This document shows, in pieces, positions 17,857 to 25,995 of a stretch of DNA of 64,000 nt; positions within the stretch are counted from its first letter, which is position 1, and the number at the start of each line of letters is the position of its first letter. Under the pieces are notes generated by a model. It was not told where the DNA came from, did not search any database, and saw only the letters and a list, made by a program, of their open reading frames with translations. This stretch comes from Brevibacterium ravenspurgense. Lineage in GTDB: Bacteria; Actinomycetota; Actinomycetes; Actinomycetales; Brevibacteriaceae. Location: NCBI RefSeq assembly GCF_001584615.1, contig NZ_LQQC01000010.1:124001-188000 (forward strand), written 5' to 3'. Made by a program: the position numbers and the translations under genes.

Positions 17857-18477
17857 GTGACTGAACAGGATTCGCTGCGCGTGCGCAAACAGAACGCCAC
17901 CCGATCAGCGCTGCATGCAGCGGCAGTCGAACTCGTCTACGCGGGGTCCTTAGAAACGGTGACGACCGCGCAGATCGCCGAAGCCGCAGGCGTGTCACCG
18001 CGCACGTTCTTCAACTACTACGACACAAAAGAAGACGCCATCATCGGGCTGAGCGATCAGACCCTCAACCCGCAGCGGCTGGCTGAATACGTCGCAGACT
18101 GTCCACTGGCGGGCAGCCCGCTGGAAGACGTATCAGCGGTCATGCGGTCGGTGTACAGCCGCATTGGCGGTGATGACGTCGACAAAGACAAGCGCAAGGC
18201 GATTCTGCGCCGCTACCCGATGTTGGTGCGGCGCAACGTCGAGATTGCCCGCGGCATCGAAACGCACTTGGCAGAACAGATCGCGGATCGCGTTGAAAGC
18301 CTCGGCGTGCAGCTGCCCGACGGTGATCGCACGGTTGTAGGCCGCATGATCATTCGCGTGTGCTCTGTACCCCTGGCTCTGGCCTACCAGCTCAGCGGAG
18401 AAGGCCAGGAGGAATTCGACCGGACTTTCGCCGACACGGTGGACCTGTGCAGACAGCTTTTGGAAAGGATGAAATGA
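17857..18477 (+). CDS. TetR-family transcriptional repressor
   Basis: This 206-aa regulator has the N-terminal HTH: TRSALHAAAVELVYAG, then TVTTAQIAEAAGVSPRTFF with NYYDTKEDAI (recognition helix and YF-type end). The C-terminal ligand domain is variable, as usual. It overlaps the downstream MFS gene in ATGA fashion, and an inverted repeat covers its own promoter. It is therefore most likely a local repressor of the efflux pump, relieved by a pump substrate. The GTG at 17857 is the first plausible start after the -10 element. Confidence 0.93.
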   Translation: MTEQDSLRVRKQNATRSALHAAAVELVYAGSLETVTTAQIAEAAGVSPRTFFNYYDTKEDAIIGLSDQTLNPQRLAEYVADCPLAGSPLEDVSAVMRSVYSRIGGDDVDKDKRKAILRRYPMLVRRNVEIARGIETHLAEQIADRVESLGVQLPDGDRTVVGRMIIRVCSVPLALAYQLSGEGQEEFDRTFADTVDLCRQLLERMK

Positions 18478-20087
18478 CAGACGACACGACCGTCGCCGGT
18501 GCCGACGCGAACCCCGCTGAGCCCATGTCGCGGGGCGCTGTTCTGTGGGTGTTCGTCGGACTGCTCGTGTCGATGTTCATGTTCTCGCTGAACCAGACGG
18601 TGCTGGCGACAGCGCTGCCGACAATTGTCGGTGAACTCGACGGCTGGGACAGCATGCTGTGGGTCTCAACCGCCTTCATGCTCGCATCGACCGCAACGAT
18701 GCCCGCCTACGGGAAGATCGGCGACCTCTTCGGCCGCAAACCCCTGTTCCTCGTGGCCATTTCGATCTTCATACTGGGCTCCGTCATCGCTCTGTTCGCA
18801 GATTCAATGGCAATGCTCATCACCGGACGCGTTTTTCAGGGCCTTGGCGGGGGAGGGCTCATGACGCTCTCCCAGGCGATCATCGCAACCATCGTGCCTG
18901 CGCGCAGCCGCGGCAAGTACATGGGCATCATGGGTTCGGCCTTTGCTGTGTCCTCGGTTGCCGGGCCGCTGCTGGGCGGCTGGATCACGGAGGGGCCGGG
19001 CTGGCGGTGGGCTTTTGTCATCAACCTGCCGCTGGGAGCGCTCGCGATTCTGACGGCCGCTTTCCTGCTCAAACTGCCGCACCAGAAAGCAGACGAACGT
19101 CCCCGCATCGATGGGGCCGGCATGATGCTCATTGCCGTGTTCACCACCTGCCTCGTGCTGATGTCGGCGTGGGGCGGCCACCAGTACGAGTGGACCGATC
19201 CGGTCATCATCGGCCTGGGAGCCGCATCGCTGGTTTCAGCGGTCACCTTCGTATTCGTCGAACTCAAGGTGACCGAACCGATTGTGCCCATGTTGCTGTT
19301 TGCGGACCGCAACTTCACGCTGAGCACAATCGCCGGTGTATTCATCGGCGTGGCAATGTTCGGCGTTCTGTCGTACATGCCGACCTACCTGCAGATGGTG
19401 CACGGTGTTGAGGCCGCCCGCGCAGGGCTCATGATGACGCCGATGATGGGCTGCATGCTCATTGTGTCCACCGGAATCGGCTTCGTCGTGTCCCGCTGGG
19501 GGCGCTACAAGATCTACCCGATCATCGGGACTGTCATCATTGGGCTGGCGCTTTTCTTCATGTCGCGCATGCATCCTGACGACTCCGCCGTCATTCCGAT
19601 TGCGCTGCTGGCACTGCTGGGCCTGGGCATTGGCCTGTCGATGCAGCTGCTGGTGCTGATCGTGCAGAATTCCTTCCCCGTGAGCATGGTCGGCACCGCA
19701 ACAGCGTCGAATAACTTTTTCCGTCAGATCGGCGCGACACTGGGCATGTCGGTCATCGGATCAGTCTTCACAGCCAGGCTCATGACGAACCTCGCAGAAT
19801 CCCTTCCCGCCAAGGCTAAGGGTGCGGCAGACGCTTCGGGTCAGCTGACCCCGGCGAAAGCGGCTGAACTTCCCGCACCCATCCACGATGCGGTCATTGC
19901 GTCCTACAACGACGCTTTAGTGCCGATCTTCCTGTGGGTTGTTCCGCTGCTGGCCATCGCCGCGGCCATCCTGCTGTTCATCAAGGAGATTCCGCTGGCC
20001 ACAACGGTGGGCAAACAGGGAAGTACACGCACAACCCTCGAAGACAGCTCCGAGGTGAGCTCCGCCTCGTCAGCGGGAGCACGCTGA
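18474..20087 (+). CDS. MFS multidrug efflux transporter, DHA2 (14-TM) type
   Basis: This 537-aa proton-coupled drug exporter shows the DHA2 pattern: MFSLNQTVLATALPTIVGEL in TM1, AYGKIGDLFGRKPLFL (motif A) in the first loop, GRVFQGLGGGGLMTLS, and SVAGPLLGGWITEGPGWRW (motif C, antiporter signature). About 14 hydrophobic segments are present and the C-terminus is Ser/Thr-rich. The ATG at 18474 overlaps the tetR stop codon. The pair is a classic TetR-controlled efflux operon; the substrate cannot be told from sequence. Confidence 0.93.
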   Translation: MTDDTTVAGADANPAEPMSRGAVLWVFVGLLVSMFMFSLNQTVLATALPTIVGELDGWDSMLWVSTAFMLASTATMPAYGKIGDLFGRKPLFLVAISIFILGSVIALFADSMAMLITGRVFQGLGGGGLMTLSQAIIATIVPARSRGKYMGIMGSAFAVSSVAGPLLGGWITEGPGWRWAFVINLPLGALAILTAAFLLKLPHQKADERPRIDGAGMMLIAVFTTCLVLMSAWGGHQYEWTDPVIIGLGAASLVSAVTFVFVELKVTEPIVPMLLFADRNFTLSTIAGVFIGVAMFGVLSYMPTYLQMVHGVEAARAGLMMTPMMGCMLIVSTGIGFVVSRWGRYKIYPIIGTVIIGLALFFMSRMHPDDSAVIPIALLALLGLGIGLSMQLLVLIVQNSFPVSMVGTATASNNFFRQIGATLGMSVIGSVFTARLMTNLAESLPAKAKGAADASGQLTPAKAAELPAPIHDAVIASYNDALVPIFLWVVPLLAIAAAILLFIKEIPLATTVGKQGSTRTTLEDSSEVSSASSAGAR

Positions 20088-20100
20088 CCGAAGATCAGCG
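20082..20100. terminator. Small hairpin between convergent MFS and glpK genes
   Basis: cgctga (20082-20087) and tcagcg (20095-20100) can pair around a 7-nt loop. The left arm includes the MFS stop codon. It is short, with no T-run, so termination is uncertain. Confidence 0.35.
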
Positions 20101-20117
20101 CGCACCTAGAGGAAAGA

Positions 20118-21593
20118 TCAGACCCAGCCGAGGGAGCGCTCGACTGCCTGAGACCAGCGGGTCATCCGGGCCTGTGCCCAGTCGCGATCACGTTCAGGTT
20201 CGAATGTCCGGTCAGCAGACCACAGCTGAGTGAGTTCGGCAAGATCCGAGTAGAGACCACAGCCGAGTCCCGCTGCGAACGCAGCTCCCAGGGCGGTCGA
20301 TTCCAAGGTGGAGGACCGGATCACGGGGGTGCCCAGGAGGTCCGCTTGGAACTGCATGAGCAGATTGTTCAGGCTCATACCGCCATCAGCGCGGATTTCG
20401 CTGATGTCATAGCCGGAATCAGCGCGCATGGCATCGAGCACTTCCGCTGTCTGGTAGGCGGTTGACTCCAAAGCGGCGCGGGCAATGTGCCCACGGCCGG
20501 CAAAGCGGGTCAGCCCCACAAGAACGCCGCGTGCATCCGGCCGCCAGTGGGGAGCCAGGAGACCGGAGAAAGCCGGCACCAGGTAGACGTCGCCGTTGTC
20601 GCTGACAGAGCGGGCCAACGGTTCGATTTCATCTGAGGAGCGCACCAGGCCCAAATTGTCACGCAGCCACTGAATGAGGGACCCTGCGACGGCAATGGAC
20701 CCTTCCAGCGCGTAGGTCAGCTCACTGCCCTCGCGTCCGTAGGCGACTGTGGATACGAGTCCGCTGTCAGAGCTCGGGATGTCGGTGCCTGTGTTGGTCA
20801 GCAGAAAACCACCGGTGCCGTAGGTGTTCTTGGTGTCGCCGGGCTGGTAGCAGCACTGGCCGAACGCGGCGGCCTGCTGGTCGCCCAGAACACCGGTGAT
20901 CGGCGTGCCGCGCAGCAGCTGGCCCTCAGAGACCTCGCCGAAGAAGCCGACCGACGGTTTGATCTCCGGAAGCATCGCCCGGGGAATTCCCGTGAGCTCA
21001 AGCATCCTGTCTGACCACTGGCCTGTGCGCAGATCCATGAGCATGGTGCGCGAAGCATTTGTGACGTCCGTTGCGTGCACCCCGCCGGTCAGATTCCAGA
21101 TGAGCCACGAATCAATCGTGCCGAAGGCCAGTTCCCCAGCTTCGGCACGGCCCCGCAGGCCGTCGTGCTCACGCAGCATCCACATGAGCTTCACGGCAGA
21201 AAAATACGTGTTGACGGGCAGGCCGGTGATGGCTCGGATCTCATCGGTGTGCTCGGTGAGCGTTTCGGCGATGTCGGTGCCGCGGCCGTCCTGCCAGACA
21301 ATCGCGGGACCAACGGGGACACCCGTCTGCCGGTCCCACACGACCGTGGTTTCGCGCTGATTGGTGATGCCGAGCGCGCGGATATCGTCTTTTGTCAGAC
21401 GCGCACGGCCCAAAGCTGCGCCGATCACCTGGCTGGAGGTCAGCCAGATTTCCTGGGCGTCGTGTTCAACCCAGCCGGGCTGTGGGAAGCTTTGCGTGAA
21501 TTCGGTGGACGCAGAAGCGACCGTGCGGCCATCTTCAGCGAAGATGACCGCACGGGTGCTCGTCGTCCCCTCATCGAGGGCGAGCAGGTACAT
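20118..21593 (-). CDS. glpK: Glycerol kinase
   Basis: GlpK phosphorylates glycerol to sn-glycerol-3-phosphate. The 491-aa FGGY-family protein starts MYLLALDEGTTSTRAVIF (phosphate-1 loop). It contains TNQRETTVVWDRQTG, the catalytic Asp context TIDSWLIWNLTGG, ITGVLGDQQAAAFGQ (phosphate-2 motif) and GTGGFLLTNTG. The ATG at 21593 is used; the longer upstream ORF runs into the GAPDH gene. It begins 2 nt after the GAPDH stop codon, so it is translationally coupled to a triose-phosphate enzyme, a sensible glycerol/triose grouping. Confidence 0.96.
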   Translation of the reverse strand: MYLLALDEGTTSTRAVIFAEDGRTVASASTEFTQSFPQPGWVEHDAQEIWLTSSQVIGAALGRARLTKDDIRALGITNQRETTVVWDRQTGVPVGPAIVWQDGRGTDIAETLTEHTDEIRAITGLPVNTYFSAVKLMWMLREHDGLRGRAEAGELAFGTIDSWLIWNLTGGVHATDVTNASRTMLMDLRTGQWSDRMLELTGIPRAMLPEIKPSVGFFGEVSEGQLLRGTPITGVLGDQQAAAFGQCCYQPGDTKNTYGTGGFLLTNTGTDIPSSDSGLVSTVAYGREGSELTYALEGSIAVAGSLIQWLRDNLGLVRSSDEIEPLARSVSDNGDVYLVPAFSGLLAPHWRPDARGVLVGLTRFAGRGHIARAALESTAYQTAEVLDAMRADSGYDISEIRADGGMSLNNLLMQFQADLLGTPVIRSSTLESTALGAAFAAGLGCGLYSDLAELTQLWSADRTFEPERDRDWAQARMTRWSQAVERSLGWV

Positions 21594-21595
21594 GA

Positions 21596-23029
21596 TCAGT
21601 CGTTGCCGGGCAGCGAGGGTGCCTGAACCCCGGCCATGACTGCGAGGCAGCGGACAACCTGCCACGAGTAGCCGTACTCGTTGTCGTACCAGACGTAGAC
21701 GACGGCGCGGTCGCCGTCGACGATCGTGGCCAGGCCGTCGACGATGCCGGCGCGGTGCGAGCCGACGAAGTCAGTCGAGACGACCTCGGGGCTTGCGATG
21801 TAGTCGATCTGGTTGCGCAGCGGCGAATCCAGTGAAACATCGCGCAGGTGGGTGTTGAGTTCGTCCTTGGTGGTGGCCTTGTCCAGGTTGAGGTTGAGGA
21901 TGGCCATCGAAACGTCCGGGGTGGGAACGCGGATGGCGTTGCCGGACAGCTTGCCCTCGAGTTCCGGCAGGGCCTTGGACACGGCCTTTGCAGCACCGGT
22001 TTCGGTCAGAACCATGTTCAGACCGGCTGCGCGGCCGCGACGTGCTCCCTTGTGGAAGTTGTCGATGAGGTTCTGGTCGTTGGTGAATGCGTGCACGGTT
22101 TCGACGTGGCCGTTGCGGATGCCGAAGCGGTCGTTGATGACCTTGAGCGTGGGCGTGATGGCGTTCGTGGTGCACGATGCTGCCGACAGGATGGTGTCGC
22201 CCTCTTCGATGTCTGCTGTGTTGACACCGTAGACGATGTTCTTGATGTCGCCCTTGCCGGGAGCAGTGAGGATGACCTTGCTGACACCCTTCGACTTCAG
22301 GTGCTGGCCCAGGCCGGCCTCGTCGCGCCACACGCCGGTGTTGTCGACGACGATGGCATCGTTGATGCCGTATTCCGTGTAGTCGACGCTGGCGGGGTCA
22401 GACGAGTAGATGACGTTGATGAGAACGCCGTTTGCCTGGATGGTGCTGTTCTCTTCGTCGACGACGATGTTGCCGTCGAACTTGCCGTGAATCGAGTCGC
22501 GGCGCAGCAGCGAGGCGCGCTTGATGATGTCGTCATCAGATCCCTTGCGGACCACGATGGCGCGCAGGTTCAGGCCGTTGCCGCCGGCCTGCTGGACGAG
22601 GATGCGGGCCAGCAGACGGCCGATGCGGCCGAAGCCGTAGAGCACAACGTCACGCGGTGCGGGTGACTTGCCTGCCTTGCCGACAGCGTCGGCGAGTTCG
22701 TTGCGGAGGTATTCTTCGAGGTCGCCACCCTGGAAGCCAGCGGTCAGGCGGCCCAGGTCGATGGTGCTTTCACCCAGTTCGAGGGTTTCGAGGACGCCGG
22801 CGATTTCAGCTGCGGTGCTGAGGTCGAGTTCGACTCCGTTGTTGTGGTGGCGCGCGTAGCGGGCGGCCTTGATGATGCCGTTGACCGACTTGTTCTGCAG
22901 TGTGCGACCGAAGATGGTCAGCTGTACGCGGTTGTTCCGGTAGAGGCGGCCGACAGCGGGAAGAAGCTGTTCAGCTGCTTCTGCTTTTGCGTTCCATTCG
23001 CTCAGGCGCTTCTCGGTAAGCTCACTCAC
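21596..23029 (-). CDS. gap: Long-form glyceraldehyde-3-phosphate dehydrogenase (GapB/GapX-like)
   Basis: This NAD(P)-dependent triose-phosphate dehydrogenase has 477 aa, about 140 longer than canonical GAPDH. The extra length is an N-terminal helical region, about residues 1-125. The nucleotide-binding motif is DVVLYGFGRIGRLLA. The catalytic Cys lies in ILSAASCTTNAITPTLKVI. The usual second Cys of the SCTTNC motif is Ala here. The conserved His/Arg region follows (VETVHAFTNDQNLIDNFHKGARRGRAA). The C-terminus has VWYDNEYGYSWQ. This length class matches corynebacterial GapB (GapX), associated with gluconeogenesis. The GTG start has aaggaagga upstream. Confidence 0.92.
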   Translation of the reverse strand: MSELTEKRLSEWNAKAEAAEQLLPAVGRLYRNNRVQLTIFGRTLQNKSVNGIIKAARYARHHNNGVELDLSTAAEIAGVLETLELGESTIDLGRLTAGFQGGDLEEYLRNELADAVGKAGKSPAPRDVVLYGFGRIGRLLARILVQQAGGNGLNLRAIVVRKGSDDDIIKRASLLRRDSIHGKFDGNIVVDEENSTIQANGVLINVIYSSDPASVDYTEYGINDAIVVDNTGVWRDEAGLGQHLKSKGVSKVILTAPGKGDIKNIVYGVNTADIEEGDTILSAASCTTNAITPTLKVINDRFGIRNGHVETVHAFTNDQNLIDNFHKGARRGRAAGLNMVLTETGAAKAVSKALPELEGKLSGNAIRVPTPDVSMAILNLNLDKATTKDELNTHLRDVSLDSPLRNQIDYIASPEVVSTDFVGSHRAGIVDGLATIVDGDRAVVYVWYDNEYGYSWQVVRCLAVMAGVQAPSLPGND

Positions 23030-23068
23030 CCTGGGGGTTCCTTCCTTTGGCTGATGATCGCCTCCATT

Positions 23069-23752
23069 CTACTGGGGACGCGGTCCTATCGCCCAGCGGC
23101 TCGCAGGGCGGATGTCGCGTCCGGGGCGGAATTGTGAAACCGTCGGGTCGCCTTCAAGCCAGAAGCGCCACGGGAACACCTCCGGGTCGCCTCCTTCGCC
23201 GCCGACTCCCACGCGGGGGCCGTGTCTTACGAGGCGCCGGTCGGGTTGGTCGATTCCCATGCGCAGATGCCACGGGCCAGGGTTGAGAAGGTCCGCTCCG
23301 TCGTCGCTTCGGTCAGCTCCGAGAGCCTGTGCGAGATTGCCGGGGCCGGAAGCCAGGAGCCGGTGGGCGACGGGCGTGGTTCTGCGTGCCATGCGGCGCT
23401 GCCCGGCGAGGTCTGTGCCTTCGAGGATTTCGCCGGAGCGGATGAGCACCCCTGTGCCGCATCCCGCACGGTCGGCCACGATGTTGATCGAGAAGTGCAT
23501 TCCGTAGATGAAATAGCAGTACAGGTGCCCACCGGAGCGGAACATGGACGCATTGCGCTGTGTTCTGCCGCGAAAAGCATGAGAACCGGGGTCGGCGCTG
23601 CCGACGTAGGCTTCAACCTCGGTGATGCGCAGCGCAACGGTTCCGTCGGTACTCGTGTTGATGAGAACTCGGCCAAGAAGATCCGGGGCGAGGGAAAGGG
23701 CAGAGCGGAGGAAGAAGCCTTCCTCCGCCCTGGATCCGTATGTGTTGATCAG
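23069..23752 (-). CDS. DNA-3-methyladenine glycosylase (AAG/MPG type), apparent CTG start
   Basis: It excises alkylated purines in base-excision repair. The frame reads FFLRSALSLAPDLLGRVLI, then ITEVEAYVGSADPGSHAFRG and RTQRNASMFRSGGHLYCYF, then IYGMHFSINIV. This is the full MPG signature, including the catalytic Glu of the TEVEAY block. The first ATG (23545) lies in the middle of the catalytic domain, and no in-frame ATG, GTG or TTG precedes it. The best candidate is CTG at 23752, which overlaps the YihY stop codon (CTGA). It has a purine-rich gaagagaag stretch upstream and gives a normal 227-aa length. Alternatively the gene lost its start and is a pseudogene. Confidence 0.8.
   Translation of the reverse strand: MINTYGSRAEEGFFLRSALSLAPDLLGRVLINTSTDGTVALRITEVEAYVGSADPGSHAFRGRTQRNASMFRSGGHLYCYFIYGMHFSINIVADRAGCGTGVLIRSGEILEGTDLAGQRRMARRTTPVAHRLLASGPGNLAQALGADRSDDGADLLNPGPWHLRMGIDQPDRRLVRHGPRVGVGGEGGDPEVFPWRFWLEGDPTVSQFRPGRDIRPASRWAIGPRPQ
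23705..23728 (-). promoter_or_regulatory. Perfect 10-bp hairpin near the start of the glycosylase gene
   Basis: gcggaggaag (23705-23714) and cttcctccgc (23719-23728) are exact complements around 4 nt. On the sense strand the stem contains an anti-SD-like ggaggaagg. It lies within the first 16 codons after the proposed CTG start and could affect translation. Confidence 0.5.
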
Positions 23753-24786
23753 TGCTTCTCTTCGTAGCGTTTGAGTCCCAGAATGGTTGCTGCGACGATG
23801 CCGGTTCCGACGACCAGTGCGCCCAGGTGGGCGGCCGCCGACGGCGGTTCGACGTTTTCACGTTCAGCAACTGCCTGCGGGTCTTCGCTGACGCGGCCGA
23901 ACACGGGAGCTTCCGCGGTGGTGCCCATCCAGGCCGCGACCACCAGGATGATGCGGGCGAACAGGTTCATCGACAGCATGATTGCGATGACCGGTCCGAA
24001 CAGTGCCGCGGTGGGCGAACCGGAGAACATCGAAATGAGCACGGTCGCCAGGTTGAGCAGAAGCGTCAGGGCGATTGCACCGAACAGGGAGCCGAGCATG
24101 AGCGTGTTCTTCGGCAGCGGCTTCGCCGGGATCGACCAGAAGATGAACATGAACAGCACCCAGCCCAGTGCCAGGGTCAACACGATCGTGACGATGTTGA
24201 GCACCGGTGCCGCCCAGCCGGGCAGCTGGAACAGTTCGGCGATGAACGACTGCAGGCCGGTGCCGATCACGGTGCCGGCGATCGTCAGCCCCGTGAGGAT
24301 GAGAATCCCGATGAGCGTTCCGATGTTCGTGATGACGCGAACGGGGAACGACTGCTTGGGAATCTCGTCCATGTCGGCAGCCAGCTGCGAGCGGATCGCG
24401 TCTTTGAGGTTGCCGATGAATCCCTGGGCGGTGTAGAGCGCCGAGAGAATACCGACGATGCCGACGGCCTTCCAGTTGGAGATGAAGTTCGTCAGCATCG
24501 CGGCCATTTCATCACTGGAGCCAAGCGAGCTTTCGATGTAGTCGTTGACGGTGTCGACCAGTTCTGGACGGACAACATCGAGGAAGAACCCGAGTGCGGA
24601 GAAGGCGAACATGAGGATCGGGATCATGGCGAGCACGAGGAAGTACGTGATCGCAGCGCCGAACTGGTTGCCCAAACGGGCTCCGAAACGGCTCATCGCC
24701 CGAATGAGGTGGGCGATGGCCGGACGGGCCGTCAGCGGGACCGAATATTCGTCTTCGCTTTTCTTGTCCGTCAGAAGCTGAGTCAT
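23749..24786 (-). CDS. YihY/BrkB-family inner membrane protein
   Basis: This 345-aa protein has about six transmembrane helices and the family pattern: RFGARLGNQFGAAITYFLVLAMIPILMF (first helices), a loop with GIVGILSALYTAQGFIGNLKDAI, and a Gly/Pro-rich region GWAAPVLNIVTI. The family was once labelled ribonuclease BN but has no known nuclease residues; its function is unsettled. The gene lies 10 nt downstream of ppk2 with aggaac upstream of its ATG. Its stop codon overlaps the glycosylase CTG by 3 nt. Confidence 0.9.
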   Translation of the reverse strand: MTQLLTDKKSEDEYSVPLTARPAIAHLIRAMSRFGARLGNQFGAAITYFLVLAMIPILMFAFSALGFFLDVVRPELVDTVNDYIESSLGSSDEMAAMLTNFISNWKAVGIVGILSALYTAQGFIGNLKDAIRSQLAADMDEIPKQSFPVRVITNIGTLIGILILTGLTIAGTVIGTGLQSFIAELFQLPGWAAPVLNIVTIVLTLALGWVLFMFIFWSIPAKPLPKNTLMLGSLFGAIALTLLLNLATVLISMFSGSPTAALFGPVIAIMLSMNLFARIILVVAAWMGTTAEAPVFGRVSEDPQAVAERENVEPPSAAAHLGALVVGTGIVAATILGLKRYEEKH

Positions 24787-24796
24787 AGGTTCCTAA

Positions 24797-25909
24797 TCAG
24801 ATTTCGAGGGTGTCGAACCGCACGCCGGGAGTTTCACCCGAATCGTAGATGTCGAAGCGGGACCCGAGGATGAGTGGGTCGGGTGCGGTTGCGATCTCTT
24901 CGTCCTTGCCAGGGTAGTCAAACTGGTTGAGAACGTGGCGAATAGCCTCGAGGCGGGCGCGCTTCTTGTCGTTGGACTTCACAACCGTCCACGGTGCTGC
25001 GGCGGTGTCGGTGTAGAAGAACATGGCCTCCTTGGCCTCGGTGTAGGAGTCCCACTTGTCGAGGCTGGCGAGGTCAGTCGGGGAGAGCTTCCACTGGCGA
25101 ACCGGGTCGTTGCTGCGCGATGCGAAGCGGTGCAGCTGTTCTTCACGGCCGACGGAGAACCAGAACTTGACCAGGTGGATTCCGGAGTTGACGAGCATGT
25201 TCTCGAACTGCGGGGCCGAGCGGGTGAACTCGAGGTACTCTTCCGGCGTGCAGTAGCCCATGACGCGCTCAACGCCGGCACGGTTGTACCAGGAGCGGTC
25301 GAACAGCACCATTTCGCCGGCTGCCGGCAGGTGGTAGACGTAGCGCTGGAAGTACCACTGGGTCTGTTCGCGCTCAGTCGGCTTTTCCAGGGCGACGACG
25401 CGGGCACCGCGCGGGTTGAGGTGCTCCATGAACCGCTTGATGGTTCCGCCCTTGCCGGCTGCGTCGCGGCCTTCGAAGATGATGACGAGCTTCTGGCCGC
25501 TTTCCTTGATCCAGGTCTGCAGCTTCAGCAGTTCGATCTGCAGTGCCCGCTTGGTCTTCTCGTATTCCTTGCGGCCGAGCTTTTCGTCGTACGGGTAGTT
25601 GATCTTCCACGCGTCCGACTTCGGCCCCTTGCGCTTTTCCAGGCTGTTGCGCAGCGAGCGAATCGAGTCGATTTCGTTGGCGAAGTCCGGCACACCCTTG
25701 GGTGTGAGTTCGAATTCGGCGTCGGCATCGGACTTCGTGGTCTGTGCCGCGTCGGTCGACTGCGACTTGTCAGCCGCAGGGGCCGAGGTGTCGGGCTTGT
25801 CAGTGGCTGCTGCTGCGGGCTTCTTGGCGGCCGGCTTCGCGGTGGCGCCTTCCGGTTTCTGCACGGGAGTGGTGGAGGGCTTGCGCGGGTCTTTGTTCTG
25901 AGCGTTCAT
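24797..25909 (-). CDS. ppk2: Polyphosphate kinase 2
   Basis: PPK2 transfers phosphate between polyphosphate and nucleotides, usually making NTP/NDP from polyP. The 370-aa protein has a low-complexity Ala/Lys/Thr/Pro N-terminus, about residues 1-70. The kinase domain follows: EGRDAAGKGGTIKRFMEHLN (Walker A), then VALEKPTEREQTQWYFQRYV, then VLFDRSWYNRAGVERVMGYC (Walker B and lid), then VKFWFSVGREEQLHRFASR. A single PPK2 domain is present. The ATG at 25909 is 6 nt after a TAAGAT -10 element, so ppk2 and yihY may form a separate leaderless transcript downstream of fadD. Confidence 0.94.
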   Translation of the reverse strand: MNAQNKDPRKPSTTPVQKPEGATAKPAAKKPAAAATDKPDTSAPAADKSQSTDAAQTTKSDADAEFELTPKGVPDFANEIDSIRSLRNSLEKRKGPKSDAWKINYPYDEKLGRKEYEKTKRALQIELLKLQTWIKESGQKLVIIFEGRDAAGKGGTIKRFMEHLNPRGARVVALEKPTEREQTQWYFQRYVYHLPAAGEMVLFDRSWYNRAGVERVMGYCTPEEYLEFTRSAPQFENMLVNSGIHLVKFWFSVGREEQLHRFASRSNDPVRQWKLSPTDLASLDKWDSYTEAKEAMFFYTDTAAAPWTVVKSNDKKRARLEAIRHVLNQFDYPGKDEEIATAPDPLILGSRFDIYDSGETPGVRFDTLEI

Positions 25910-25915
25910 AGTTCC

Positions 25916-25921
25916 ATCTTA
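25916..25921 (-). promoter_or_regulatory. -10 element (TAAGAT), 6 nt before ppk2
   Basis: TAAGAT, ggaact and ATG are consecutive on the minus strand. Confidence 0.5.
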
Positions 25922-25995
25922 AGAGAATTCACAGGGTTCATGGAGCGTCTGTTCATGGATCAGAAGCGTGCGTCTTGCCGCGTGATCTCAGATGA

